A DNA stretch of 64,000 bases from an uncultured Lachnospiraceae bacterium (GTDB lineage Bacteria; Bacillota; Clostridia; Lachnospirales; Lachnospiraceae), in contig CALWOX010000001.1 in assembly GCA_944383265.1 (NCBI GenBank), positions 372,001 through 436,000 on the forward strand, given 5' to 3'. Below the pieces are notes generated by a model, which was not told the DNA's origin, searched no databases, and worked only from the letters and a program-made list of their open reading frames with translations. Below, one piece after another: positions 44,515 to 54,037 of the stretch (within the stretch, counting starts at the first letter, position 1; every line of letters begins with the position of its first letter). A program made the position numbers and the translations under genes.

Positions 44515-44541
44515 TTTTCGTAAAAGAGTACCTTTTGCGAA
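44515..44541 (-). repeat. Right 27-bp inverted repeat of the invertible segment
   Basis: Exact reverse complement of 43294-43320: TTTTCG..., arm TTCGTAAAAG (44517-44526), centre AGTAC (44527-44531), arm CTTTTGCGAA (44532-44541). Identity stops at both edges of the 27 bp, so this is a discrete site rather than a longer duplication. Confidence 0.93.
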
Positions 44542-44843
44542 AAGATGTTTGGTGATATAGATTTCCCTCAACTGAACAGAGGCTTTGCCTGATGCAAGAT
44601 TAGAAATCAGATCTTCAACAGGCTTATTTTTATATACTCTGACTTACTGTTTTATAAGTTTGGATGAATTACGAATGTTTCAGAAATTACTGCAGTATCC
44701 AATAGTAGCTGAATATTATTCGGTAAAAATAGAGGATATATAAAAGATAATTACAAAGATTTGTATGCTTACGCTATTTCTAATGATTAGAAAGAAGTAC
44801 CTATACAAACGGCCACATAATGTAAGAAAGGATAAAATAAGTT
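44542..44843 (+). promoter_or_regulatory. Long leader of cluster C with a short ORF and an attenuator-like hairpin
   Basis: This 302-bp stretch lies between the right repeat and the first gene. A 15-codon ORF (44545-44592, MFGDIDFPQLNRGFA) ends inside the 5' arm of a hairpin: GCCTG (44587-44591) pairs with CAGGC (44619-44623), with inner AAGAT/ATCTT, followed by TTATTTTTATA. The hairpin looks like an intrinsic terminator, so translation of the ORF or an antiterminator could decide readthrough. No good Shine-Dalgarno precedes the ORF. Further on, an open stretch (SLDELRMFQKLLQYPIV and beyond, near 44,660-44,745) ends in stops and may be the decayed remnant of an older gene. Confidence 0.45.
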
Positions 44844-45908
44844 ATGTGTAAAATTTCAGTAATTACCCCTGTATATAAAGTAGAAAAGTATCTTAGAAAG
44901 TGTATTGATAGCATCTTAAATCAAACTTTTGAAGATTTTGAGCTTTTTATTGTCGATGATGGATCACCAGATTTATGTGGGGAGATTGCCGATGAGTATG
45001 CAAAAAAGGACAGTAGAGTACATGTGATACATAAAGAAAATGGTGGAGCACCAAGTGCAAGAAACGCTGGGATAAGGGTAGCGACAGGAGAATTTCTTTA
45101 TTTTCCGGATTCAGATGATTGGATTGAAGAGGGTTATCTTCAAGAATTATATGATATAGCCATAAAGACTAACGCGCAGCTCGTTATATCTGGGTATACA
45201 ATGGAATATAACGAAAATAACTCTACCAGATCCTATAGGGTATCTACGCCTGAACAGAATTACTATAACAGACAACTTGTTCGAAATAATCTTCATAACT
45301 ATTTTGATAATATGATGATGGCTGTGCCATGGAACAAGTTATATAAAGCCGATTATATTCATGAACATGCACTGGAGTTTCCTAATTTGAAATGGGATGA
45401 TCTACATTTTAATATGGAGGTTATTATGGATATTGAAAGGGTTGCTATCAGTTCAGCAGCTGGGTATCACTTCTTTAGATCCAGAGCTGGTTCAGAGACT
45501 ACCTACGTTTTTGATGGAATGCTATATAAAAAAAGAAAAGAACAGTTTGAACACATCTTAAAGGTTTATAATTATTGGGGAGTAACAGATAAAAATATAT
45601 TATCAATGATTTATGGATATTATGCGTCTCGTTTGATTCAATGCATACAAGAAATTGCAATTAGTGGCTGTGAGGATACAAGGGAACAAATCTATAAGAT
45701 TATAAATGAACCTCTTAGTGTAAAGGCATTTGGTATTGGAAAAATAAACTCAAGACCTCTTAGAATGTCTGCTATACCGATGAAGAAAAAAAATGTGAAT
45801 GGATGCCTAATAGTTGGAAAGACTATAGGATTTGTAAAAATACATATGTTTCATTTATTTAATATGCTAAAGTGCATGTCGATTAATAAGGCTTTAAAAT
45901 TGAAATAG
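44844..45908 (+). CDS. Family 2 glycosyltransferase (first gene of cluster C)
   Basis: The 354-residue GT-A enzyme shows ISVITPVYKVEKYLRKC, IVDDGSPDLCGEIADEYA, YFPDSDDWIEEGYL (metal site; Pro replaces the usual Leu/Ile before Asp) and LEFPNLKWDDLHFNMEV as a modified ED region. The C-terminal part is helical. It is the first gene downstream of the invertible promoter. The ribosome site is AGAAAGGAT. Confidence 0.85.
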   Translation: MCKISVITPVYKVEKYLRKCIDSILNQTFEDFELFIVDDGSPDLCGEIADEYAKKDSRVHVIHKENGGAPSARNAGIRVATGEFLYFPDSDDWIEEGYLQELYDIAIKTNAQLVISGYTMEYNENNSTRSYRVSTPEQNYYNRQLVRNNLHNYFDNMMMAVPWNKLYKADYIHEHALEFPNLKWDDLHFNMEVIMDIERVAISSAAGYHFFRSRAGSETTYVFDGMLYKKRKEQFEHILKVYNYWGVTDKNILSMIYGYYASRLIQCIQEIAISGCEDTREQIYKIINEPLSVKAFGIGKINSRPLRMSAIPMKKKNVNGCLIVGKTIGFVKIHMFHLFNMLKCMSINKALKLK

Positions 45909-45918
45909 GGAAATTTTA

Positions 45919-47871
45919 ATGATTAAGAAGTTTTTATGTAAAAAAATTGATGACTGGTCATCTGGTGAAATATCGGAATTATATAGGAAAATAGATTTAG
46001 CTGAGTATGTGTCATTTGATATATTTGATACATTGCTAAAGAGAGACGTACCTGAACCAGCGGATGTTTTTAAAATTGTTGAACGAAAGGTCAATGAAAA
46101 AAATTTTTATGAGAAGAGAAAAAAAGCTGAAACATTAGCTAGAGCTAAAAATAATAATAAGGAAATTTCGATAGATGATATTTATTCTTATTATGAAGGA
46201 AATAGAATAGATATTCTAAAAAAAACAGAAATAGATGTAGAGTTTGAGTTGAGCTCAATAAATAAAGATATTCAAAAAATTTTTCAATATGCTTTGGAAC
46301 ACGCCGAGGTCATTTTGATTTCTGACATGTATCTACATAAAGAAGTTATAGAACGATTACTTGAGAAAAATAAAATTTCAGGTTTTAAAAAACTGTACAT
46401 TTCCAATGAATATGGTATGACTAAAGCCGAAGGTACTTTGTTTAGATATGTATGCAATGATTTACATATTAGACCAAACAAAATTATACATATAGGAAAT
46501 TCATTTAAGGCTGATTTCCTAAATCCCAGAAAAATAGGGATTTCCAGCTATAAAATTGGAACATTCAAAAGAAGAATGCAAAGGGATTATACTCCTAAAA
46601 CTGGTAAATTTGATTATAAAGTCCTTGACACTTTTATAAATAACCATGTTGACATTAATGATATATATGTTCAATTTGGATACGAAGTCTTAGGACCGCT
46701 TTTGTATGGCTTTGTGAAGTGGATATATGATGAAATTCGCAAAGAGGGGATAAAGCAAATTTTTTTTATGGCCAGAGATGGATTTATCATAAAAAAAATA
46801 TATGACTCACTCGGATATAACAAATGTGTGCCATCTATATATATAGAGGTGTCCAGGAGAAGTTTAAGAGTACCACGTTTAGCTAAAAATAGTAAGTATG
46901 AATATGTTATGAGTGGTCTTTCTGTTCCGAATATGACAAATATAACACAAATATTTGATAGTCTTGGATTAGATGCCCAAAATTTTAGAGGTTTGATAGA
47001 AAAAAATAATATTGATTTTTCAATATCACTTAAAAGAGATAATTTAATTGATGATGACAGAATAAAAAAAATATATGAGGAAATTCATAATGAATTAAGT
47101 TGTAATGCAATTAAAGAGTTTAAAAGTCTAACAAATTACCTTAAACAATTTGATTTTTCAAAAAAAAGTGCCATAGTTGATATTGGGTGGGCAGGTTCCA
47201 TGCAGAAAGCATTGGTAGACACGTTAAATGACATACATATTAAAAACAATATCTATGGTTATTATGTAGGAATGACTAAAAAATCAAAAACAACTCTATG
47301 TGGACAAGAAGGAAGGGCAAAAGGATATGCCTTTGACTGCTTTAACAGGCAAGACGAAGAATTGGAAAGTCCTTATATTGGGTTGATTGAATCTATGTTT
47401 TTAGAACAAGATGGTTCAGTAAAAAGATATATTCAAACAACAACGGGAACTATAGCAGAAAGATATCCATACGAATACAAAGCGAGTAGTGGAGAGCTAA
47501 TGCCAGAGGCTAAAATAGTCGGAAGAATACAAGAAGGTGCATTTAAATTTGTAGCTGATTATAATGCCTCTATCCTATCAGATATTTTAACGAATAATTC
47601 AGATATGATGTATGAACATATGCATAAAGTTGGAAGTAATCCAAAGATGATTAATATCAAGCAGTTTGGGAAATTGAGTTTTTTTAATTGTGGGGATAGA
47701 GTTTGTTTGGCATCGCCAAAGAGCCTTAAGTATTATTTCTTTCATATCAAAGAATTGAAAAAAGATTTGTATGATTGTCAGTGGAAAATCGGGTTTTTAA
47801 AAGCATTGTTTAAAATCAACCTTCCATATAATAAAATATTTAAGATTTTAAGGACGAGGGCAAACAGGTGA
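45919..47871 (+). CDS. HAD-superfamily predicted hydrolase with large C-terminal domain (COG5610-like)
   Basis: The 650-residue protein begins with a HAD domain: VSFDIFDTLLKRD (nucleophile and acid Asp), LISDMYLHKEV (motif II), a Lys in GMTKAEG and IHIGNSFKADFLNPRKIG (motif IV). The C-terminal half has IFFMARDGFIIKKIYDSL and KKSAIVDIGWAGSMQKALV, typical of a HAD-associated domain common in capsule and O-antigen loci. The substrate is unknown; phosphatase or phosphotransferase action on a glycan is possible. It starts 10 nt after the GT2 gene, and its stop overlaps the polymerase start. Confidence 0.8.
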   Translation: MIKKFLCKKIDDWSSGEISELYRKIDLAEYVSFDIFDTLLKRDVPEPADVFKIVERKVNEKNFYEKRKKAETLARAKNNNKEISIDDIYSYYEGNRIDILKKTEIDVEFELSSINKDIQKIFQYALEHAEVILISDMYLHKEVIERLLEKNKISGFKKLYISNEYGMTKAEGTLFRYVCNDLHIRPNKIIHIGNSFKADFLNPRKIGISSYKIGTFKRRMQRDYTPKTGKFDYKVLDTFINNHVDINDIYVQFGYEVLGPLLYGFVKWIYDEIRKEGIKQIFFMARDGFIIKKIYDSLGYNKCVPSIYIEVSRRSLRVPRLAKNSKYEYVMSGLSVPNMTNITQIFDSLGLDAQNFRGLIEKNNIDFSISLKRDNLIDDDRIKKIYEEIHNELSCNAIKEFKSLTNYLKQFDFSKKSAIVDIGWAGSMQKALVDTLNDIHIKNNIYGYYVGMTKKSKTTLCGQEGRAKGYAFDCFNRQDEELESPYIGLIESMFLEQDGSVKRYIQTTTGTIAERYPYEYKASSGELMPEAKIVGRIQEGAFKFVADYNASILSDILTNNSDMMYEHMHKVGSNPKMINIKQFGKLSFFNCGDRVCLASPKSLKYYFFHIKELKKDLYDCQWKIGFLKALFKINLPYNKIFKILRTRANR

Positions 47872-49208
47872 TATTTAATTTATTTGTGATACTTTCATTG
47901 ATTTTGATATTAAACCTTGCAATCATGAGAGGGAACCTTTGCAGTCCTTCTATATTGTTTACATCAGGATTTTGGATATCTACATTGTGGGCCTGCATTT
48001 TTCAAGAAAAATGGGACGGATTTCATAATTCTAAACTTTTCGTATTGGTTTTAACTGGGATAGTATCTTTCAGCTTTGGTTGTTATTTAGTTAGATTAAT
48101 TTATATGGTATGCTACCCTACGGTAAAACCTGTTAAAACATATAGTATAAAAATATCAAAATATAAATTATATGTATACTTATTATTTGAAATATTTATT
48201 TCAATCATGACAATATATGTTGTATTAAGAAATGCTGTAGGTGGGAACTTTTTTGATGCAATTGGTCAATACTATAATGCAAGTAAATATAATCGTTTAG
48301 TATACTCACCGGCTTACTTAAAAGTAATGCAATATTTTAATATCGCAGGAGTTCTTATAACGGAATATATTGTGATCGTTAATAAAATATGTAAAAAAAA
48401 GAATCACATTATATTATACTTAATAATATTCTTTGGGTTGGGAATTTCTTTACTACAAGGAATTAGAAATACTTTTTTTCTGTTAGTGATTAGCGGGGTG
48501 GTTATGTTTTATCTTCTTCATGGGGCTAATGTGGGCTGGAAGAGCGATCTGGATTTGTCAACATTACCAAAGATGTTCTTCTTTGCAGGTGTAGTAATTG
48601 TACTCTTTCAAATTACCACAATGGCAACTGGAAGATCAAGCGATGAATTTGCATTTATAGATCTTTTGTCGTCATACATAGGATCACCATTAAAAAATCT
48701 GGAGCTTTATTTATCGGAAAGGCATGTTCCATCTCAGGTGTTTGGTGGACAGACGTTAATGCAAACATATCGTAAACTGTATGAAGTTACTGGGAACATA
48801 AAATATAATATAACCAGTCTTTACGAATACCGGTGGATAGGCGAAATTGGATTAGGAAATGTTTACACTATATTAATGCCTCTTTATCAGGATTTTGGAG
48901 TAATTGGGACAAGTTTAATTTTGTTCATAATTGGTGTTGTATCAGAATGGATGTATGATCGTTTAAAAAAAATAAAAAGTATGTATGGAATCAACTATGG
49001 AATAATTGTATATGCATACTGTGCATTTCCAATTTCGTTTTCTTTTTTTTCTAACAAATTTTTTGAAATGGTCGTTTCTGCAGCCTTTATTTATACATTG
49101 ATTAGCTTGTTTGTAATTAAGTATTTTTTTGAACAGATACAATTCCGAAAAGGAAAAATATTTATATATAGAAAATATCGGCTATATAAAATTAAATTAC
49201 ATAAATAA
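47868..49208 (+). CDS. wzy: Wzy-type oligosaccharide polymerase (cluster C)
   Basis: This polytopic protein of 446 residues has about eleven membrane segments and belongs to the O-antigen polymerase class by topology and position. Visible elements are LLQGIRNTFFLLVISGVV and a large loop (about 250-320) with SSYIGSPLKNLELYLSERH and FGGQTLMQTYRKLYEV, typical of Gram-positive Wzy proteins. It uses a GTG start that overlaps the preceding TGA (GTGA). It shows no evident similarity to the polymerases of clusters A and B, pointing to a different repeat unit. Confidence 0.78.
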   Translation: MIFNLFVILSLILILNLAIMRGNLCSPSILFTSGFWISTLWACIFQEKWDGFHNSKLFVLVLTGIVSFSFGCYLVRLIYMVCYPTVKPVKTYSIKISKYKLYVYLLFEIFISIMTIYVVLRNAVGGNFFDAIGQYYNASKYNRLVYSPAYLKVMQYFNIAGVLITEYIVIVNKICKKKNHIILYLIIFFGLGISLLQGIRNTFFLLVISGVVMFYLLHGANVGWKSDLDLSTLPKMFFFAGVVIVLFQITTMATGRSSDEFAFIDLLSSYIGSPLKNLELYLSERHVPSQVFGGQTLMQTYRKLYEVTGNIKYNITSLYEYRWIGEIGLGNVYTILMPLYQDFGVIGTSLILFIIGVVSEWMYDRLKKIKSMYGINYGIIVYAYCAFPISFSFFSNKFFEMVVSAAFIYTLISLFVIKYFFEQIQFRKGKIFIYRKYRLYKIKLHK

Positions 49209-49366
49209 TATTTATCAATAGTTATTCTATTTAGTTTTAATAAGACAACTTTTTAATATAGCAGTAGAATGAATAATATTTTTAAGTATCATGATTCTTT
49301 GAAATATATAGCGCTTATTATAAAGAGTAGAAATAACTGTCGGAATGGCAATGAGGATAAATTTGA

Positions 49367-50323
49367 ATGAATGAAAATATGATATCTGTTATTATACCGG
49401 TATATAATGTGGAGCAATATTTGTATGATTGCTTAATATCAGTTATTGATCAAAGCTATTTTGATATAGAAATAATTTTAGTTGATGACGGCTCTACAGA
49501 TAATTCAGGAGAAATATGTAATATATTTGCATCTCGAGATGAAAGAATTAAAGTTATCCATAAAGAAAATGGAGGATTATCAAGTGCAAGAAATGCTGGA
49601 CTTGATATTGCAAGAGGAAAATTTATTATATTTGTAGATAGTGATGATTATTTAAATCGTGATATGATTGAAAAATTGTATGGAGCACTTGAATTATCAA
49701 AGGCAGAAATAGCTTGTTGTGATTATACCACATTAAAATTTAATGATGAGATTAGTGATAATATTGAAGTTTTAAAACAAAGAGATGCAATTTCCAGATT
49801 GTTTGATGACGATGGCTTTAAATGTTTTGCATGGAACAAGATTTATAAACGAAGTTTATTTAGTAATATACGATATCCTGAGGGAAAACTATTTGAAGAT
49901 ATAACTACAACATATCAGCTTTTTAAAAAGGTCAATAAAATTGTTTATATTAAAGAAAAATTATACTACTACAGGCAACGTGAAAATTCAATCACAAAAA
50001 CAAATTTTAATAAAAGAAATAGAGACTTAATTGATGCAATTGAGTTTGTTTATGATGATGCAGTAAATAGTGGGATTATGTCTGAACACTTAAAAGTCGG
50101 TTATCTTGGATATTATTTATCATATATTCAAAAAGGGTTTTCTGCCAAATTTGACGTGGATGCTGAATATAAAATTCTAAAGGAAATGTCAAGAGAAAAC
50201 ATAATTTCTTTGATCAGAGGGAAAAATATATCAATAAAAAAGAGAATGCAGCTTATTTTTATTGGAATTTTACCAAATATATATAAATGGATTTGTAGAA
50301 ATACAAAATTGATAAGAAAGTGA
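49367..50323 (+). CDS. Family 2 glycosyltransferase (cluster C)
   Basis: The 318-residue GT-A enzyme shows ISVIIPVYNVEQYLYDC, LVDDGSTDNSGEI, IFVDSDDYLNRDM (metal site) and YPEGKLFEDITTTYQLF (ED motif). It lies after a 158-bp AT-rich gap in which I see no gene and no clear terminator. Its 3' end meets the start of the radical SAM gene. Related in motif order to the GT2 at 44,844. Confidence 0.88.
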   Translation: MNENMISVIIPVYNVEQYLYDCLISVIDQSYFDIEIILVDDGSTDNSGEICNIFASRDERIKVIHKENGGLSSARNAGLDIARGKFIIFVDSDDYLNRDMIEKLYGALELSKAEIACCDYTTLKFNDEISDNIEVLKQRDAISRLFDDDGFKCFAWNKIYKRSLFSNIRYPEGKLFEDITTTYQLFKKVNKIVYIKEKLYYYRQRENSITKTNFNKRNRDLIDAIEFVYDDAVNSGIMSEHLKVGYLGYYLSYIQKGFSAKFDVDAEYKILKEMSRENIISLIRGKNISIKKRMQLIFIGILPNIYKWICRNTKLIRK

Positions 50324-51447
50324 TAGAAAGAAATATGGACAAGATTAAGAGATTTATTACATGTTTGATTCCGGTATATACATGTAATTTTAGATGTGTA
50401 TATTGCTATCTGGGGCATCATAATAACAGTAAAGCCTATACTGGAGGAATTAAACCTTTTGCAACATCTCCACAAAAATTCGTTGAGTTTTTTTCAAAAG
50501 AAAGATTAGGTGGACCATGTTATTTTAATTTATGTGCTGCAGGAGAAACAATGTTGCATCCTGAACTAATTGATTTAGTGTTCGAACTAACAAAAGAGGG
50601 GCATTATGCTGACATCGTGACTAATGGAACACTTGAAAAAAAATTTGATGAGCTGATAGAAAAATTAGATGATGAGCAAAAAAAACATTTGTTTATAAAA
50701 TTTTCTTTTCATTATTTGGAACTAAAAAAAAGAAATAAGATGGATGAATTTGTTGGAAATGTCAATAAGATAAAGATTTCTGGAATCTCCTATAGTATAG
50801 AGATAACCCCACATGATGAGTTGGTACCTTTTATTAATGAGGTTAAAGAGTTCTCTATTCGTCAATTTGGTGCTCTACCACACATAACAGTCGCACGTAA
50901 TGAAGGAACAGATGAAATTTCTCTTTTAACAAGCTACAATAGAGAAGAATATAACAATATTTGGTCACAATTTAATTCAGAGCTTTTTAGATTTAAATTA
51001 AGTATATTTAATCAGAGTAGAAAATGCGATTTTTGTTATGCGGGGTTGTGGAGTTTAGCTGTTGATTTGGAATCTGGGCTTTATAGTCAGTGCTATGGCG
51101 GAGATGTATTAGGCAATTTTAAAAATTTGGATAAGCCTATTAATTTTAGGGCAATAGGCAAGTGTAGACTACCTCATTGCTTTAATGGACATGCATTTTT
51201 GGCTTGTGGAGATATTCCTGAGTTGACGACTCCTTTTTATTATGAGGAACGAGATCGGGAAATGATAACGGGAGAACATTGGTTTAAACCAGAAATTAGA
51301 AAGTTTTTTTCATCAAAATTATATGAATCAAATAAAGTATATGATGAATTTCAAAAGAAAAAAGTCATGAGACTAAATAATATAATGCACATTGTCTGTA
51401 TTGGAGGCAGAATAAAAAGGCATATAGTGAGCCTATGCAAAAGATAA
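50320..51447 (+). CDS. Radical SAM enzyme in the glycan cluster
   Basis: This 375-residue radical SAM protein has the iron-sulfur motif TCNFRCVYC (Cys22, Cys26, Cys29), a glycine-rich AAGETMLHPEL region and VTNGT, as in the SPASM/Twitch relatives. The C-terminal part holds further cysteines (CDFCYAG, QCYGGD, CRLPHC, FLACGD) that could bind an auxiliary cluster. It may modify a sugar, lipid or peptide linked to the cluster C glycan, but the substrate cannot be told. The start may be GTG at 50,320 (overlapping the previous stop) or ATG at 50,335. Confidence 0.85.
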   Translation: MIERNMDKIKRFITCLIPVYTCNFRCVYCYLGHHNNSKAYTGGIKPFATSPQKFVEFFSKERLGGPCYFNLCAAGETMLHPELIDLVFELTKEGHYADIVTNGTLEKKFDELIEKLDDEQKKHLFIKFSFHYLELKKRNKMDEFVGNVNKIKISGISYSIEITPHDELVPFINEVKEFSIRQFGALPHITVARNEGTDEISLLTSYNREEYNNIWSQFNSELFRFKLSIFNQSRKCDFCYAGLWSLAVDLESGLYSQCYGGDVLGNFKNLDKPINFRAIGKCRLPHCFNGHAFLACGDIPELTTPFYYEERDREMITGEHWFKPEIRKFFSSKLYESNKVYDEFQKKKVMRLNNIMHIVCIGGRIKRHIVSLCKR

Positions 51448-51472
51448 TTGAGAGTAGAAGGAGATACATCAA

Positions 51473-52903
51473 GTGAAACAAGTTAAAAGCTACAATTATC
51501 TTGCTAAAAATATTGCGCTTTTGACGCTTAGTAATTTTGCAACAAAAATACTTAGTTTTTTTTTGATTCCATTATATACAAGCATACTATCCACAGAGGA
51601 CTATGGCGTATTTGACTTATTTAACACTACAATTTTGCTGCTTGTTCCAATTATTACATTTAACATATCAGAAGCTGTATTGCGCTTTTCAATTGATGAT
51701 TCCTTTAATAGGGATGCAATAGCTACCGTTTCGTTTAAATTTTTTTTGTCAAGCACAATAGTAGTATTATTCTTACTGTTGATAAATAGATATCTTGGAT
51801 TTTCTGAAAAGGTAAATGAGCATGCTTTATTCTTTCTAATAATATATATTACACAAGCGCTAAATGGCATTGTCACTTGTTATGCCAGAGGTACTGATCA
51901 CATACTGGACTTATCTATTTCAAGCGTTGTATCATCAGCTATTATGATATTTTCAAATATTTTCTTTTTGGTTGTACTTAATTTGGGTTTGTCTGGATAT
52001 TTTTTAGCAAATATAATAGGACCATTTATTCAGACTATATATTTAGCCATAAAGCTAAATTACATTTCAAAAATCAATCTAAAAAGAAAATATAATATAG
52101 AAAAAGAAAAAATGCTCCAATATTCTGTTCCACTAATTGCTAATGTTGTTGGTTTTTGGATTAATAGTGCTTCCGATAAATATGTTATTATCTGGACCAT
52201 TGGTTTTTCGGCAAGTGGAATTTATTCTGTTGCCTCTAAAATCCCTTCAATTCTTAATGTTTTTCAGACTATTTTTGCTCAGGCATGGACATTGTCTGTT
52301 GTAAAAGATTATGACCCTGAGGATAAAGATGGATTTTTTAAATATACTTATAATATATATAACTGCGCTATGGTAATAATATGCTCTATTATTATAATTT
52401 TTGATAAATTTTTAGCTGCTTTTATGTATTCTAAAGGTTTTTACGAAGCATGGAGATATGTGCCTTTTTTGACTATAGCAATAGTCTTCAGTTCAATGTC
52501 AGGGTATATAGGAGGCTTCTTTTCGGCGGCAAAAGATTCAAAAATATTTGCACAATCTACAATGATAGGTGCAATATTAAATTTAATATTAAATATTATA
52601 TTTACTCCTGTGATTGGAGCGATAGGTGCCGCTATAGCAACTACAATATCTTTTGCTGTTGTATGGATAATAAGACTGTTTACATCTCGTAAGTATGTAG
52701 AGCTTAGAATAAATTTTTCTCGGGATGTGTTTTCATATTTAATTTTAATGGTACAAGGAGTTATTTTGAATTCAGTTAATAAAGATATTCTCTTGTATAT
52801 AATTGAGAGCATACTATTTGTTGTGATTATTTTGTTATATCAAGAAGAAATCAAAAAAATAATACATAGTTGTGTTGGAAGAATTACATTATTAAAAGTA
52901 TGA
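51473..52903 (+). CDS. wzx: Wzx-type polysaccharide flippase (cluster C)
   Basis: This 476-residue flippase has 12-14 predicted helices. It begins NYLAKNIALLTLSNFATKIL and carries FFLIPLYTSILSTEDYGVFDL, the first-helix signature of the RfbX/PST class. It differs from the cluster A and B flippases, which start with a different (YQG-x-x-GLF) signature. GTG start with AAGGAGATA about 9 nt upstream. A run of nine T residues near 51,556 lies within the first helix coding region and is in frame here. Confidence 0.9.
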   Translation: MKQVKSYNYLAKNIALLTLSNFATKILSFFLIPLYTSILSTEDYGVFDLFNTTILLLVPIITFNISEAVLRFSIDDSFNRDAIATVSFKFFLSSTIVVLFLLLINRYLGFSEKVNEHALFFLIIYITQALNGIVTCYARGTDHILDLSISSVVSSAIMIFSNIFFLVVLNLGLSGYFLANIIGPFIQTIYLAIKLNYISKINLKRKYNIEKEKMLQYSVPLIANVVGFWINSASDKYVIIWTIGFSASGIYSVASKIPSILNVFQTIFAQAWTLSVVKDYDPEDKDGFFKYTYNIYNCAMVIICSIIIIFDKFLAAFMYSKGFYEAWRYVPFLTIAIVFSSMSGYIGGFFSAAKDSKIFAQSTMIGAILNLILNIIFTPVIGAIGAAIATTISFAVVWIIRLFTSRKYVELRINFSRDVFSYLILMVQGVILNSVNKDILLYIIESILFVVIILLYQEEIKKIIHSCVGRITLLKV

Positions 52904-52940
52904 GTGAGCATAAAACATATAAGAAAGAAGATAGTTAAAA

Positions 52941-54011
52941 ATGCAGGTAAATTATTTAATAAAAAAAATCATACATAGACTGTCATTATATGATTTGTAT
53001 TACTACTTTGCACAAAGTAAGAATAAATATACATATAGAAATAAAGATACAAAGATTGTTTATATATTGATTGAACCAGAATATGGAAATTTGGGAGACC
53101 AAGCAATTGCATTAGCAACAAAACTGTTTATAAGAGATAATTTTCCAGAATATAAAATAGTTGAAGTTTCCATTGAAGATACCTTTAAATATTTAAGAGG
53201 AATTGTAGAAAGTAGCAATAAAAATGATTTGTTTTTACTTCAAGGTGGAGGAAACATGGGGAATCTTTATCCTGATATTGAAGCATCACGTCGTTTTTGT
53301 ATTAAGCATATAAAAAATCGTCGTATAATATCTATGCCTACTACGATTACATACACAGATGATAAAAAGGGAAGGAAGTCTCTTATCAGTAGCCGAAAAA
53401 TATATTCATCAAATCCAAATTTGATATTAATTGCTAGAGAAAAATTTAGCTATGATATTATGAGAAAAGAGTATCCGTGCAACAAAATTTTTTTGTTACC
53501 AGATATAGCGTTTTATTTATCAACCAGAATTAAAAATATAAAAACAGAACGGCGAGAGAATATAATTTGTCTAAGAAGGGAAAAGGAAAGCAATTTAAGC
53601 TATGAAGAGAAAACCATGCTAATTGATAATTTTTGTAACAACTATCCTAATGCTTTTATATTTGATACTACTGTAAGTAGGACTGTAACAGCAAAATTAA
53701 GAAAGCATGAGGTTTTTTCATTGCTACATGAATTTCAAAGGGCTAAGGTAGTATTAACAGACCGTATGCATGGACTGATTTTTTGCAGTATTACTGGAAC
53801 ACCATGTGTAGTTATGAAATCTTTAGATAATAAAATTCTTGGAACATATGATTGGGTAAAGGAACAAAAATTTATTGTACTTAAAGAGACAATGGATATA
53901 ATAGAGTTATTGGAAAGCTGTGAGAAAGTTCAACTTGAAAAGTATTCGGAACTATCAATTGATATGAAAGAATATTCAAAAAGATTGAAAGAAATAATAA
54001 AAGTTCAATAA
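52941..54011 (+). CDS. Polysaccharide pyruvyl transferase family protein (CsaB-like)
   Basis: The 356-residue enzyme has YGNLGDQAIALATKLFI at its start, LLQGGGNMGNLYPDIE, FSYDIMRKEYP and LTDRMHGLIFCSITGTPCV, the PF04230 signature with the catalytic-region Arg-His. Members ketalise pyruvate from PEP onto sugar residues of surface glycans, adding negative charge that can bind SLH-domain proteins. Here it would modify the cluster C glycan. It follows the flippase by 37 nt. Confidence 0.88.
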   Translation: MQVNYLIKKIIHRLSLYDLYYYFAQSKNKYTYRNKDTKIVYILIEPEYGNLGDQAIALATKLFIRDNFPEYKIVEVSIEDTFKYLRGIVESSNKNDLFLLQGGGNMGNLYPDIEASRRFCIKHIKNRRIISMPTTITYTDDKKGRKSLISSRKIYSSNPNLILIAREKFSYDIMRKEYPCNKIFLLPDIAFYLSTRIKNIKTERRENIICLRREKESNLSYEEKTMLIDNFCNNYPNAFIFDTTVSRTVTAKLRKHEVFSLLHEFQRAKVVLTDRMHGLIFCSITGTPCVVMKSLDNKILGTYDWVKEQKFIVLKETMDIIELLESCEKVQLEKYSELSIDMKEYSKRLKEIIKVQ

Positions 54012-54037
54012 ATATAATGCTAAAAAGGTGAATTTTT

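Larger units (their letters stand above)
43294..44541. other. Predicted invertible promoter segment (inverton) between two divergent glycan operons
   Basis: Perfect 27-bp inverted repeats (43294-43320 and 44515-44541) enclose 1,194 bp. Inside are a tyrosine recombinase gene on the minus strand, its intrinsic terminator next to the left repeat, and an outward sigma-A promoter next to the right repeat. As assembled, the promoter reads into cluster C (plus strand from 44,844) and the recombinase transcript ends before cluster B. After inversion the promoter would read into cluster B (minus strand from 43,202) and the terminator would face cluster C. This is the layout of recombinase-controlled phase-variable promoters of gut bacteria. 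Inversion itself is inferred, not seen. Confidence 0.82.

Noticed and set aside
43294-44541. The 27-bp repeats as ends of an insertion sequence or integrative element
   Set aside because: The enclosed gene is a tyrosine recombinase, not a DDE transposase. The ends are dyad core sites and the only cargo is a promoter, all of which fit inversion better than transposition. No target duplication is seen at the flanks.
51556-51564. T9 run in the cluster C flippase as a frameshift
   Set aside because: The frame continues through the tract with normal flippase sequence on both sides, so the gene is intact here; it is at most a potential slip site.
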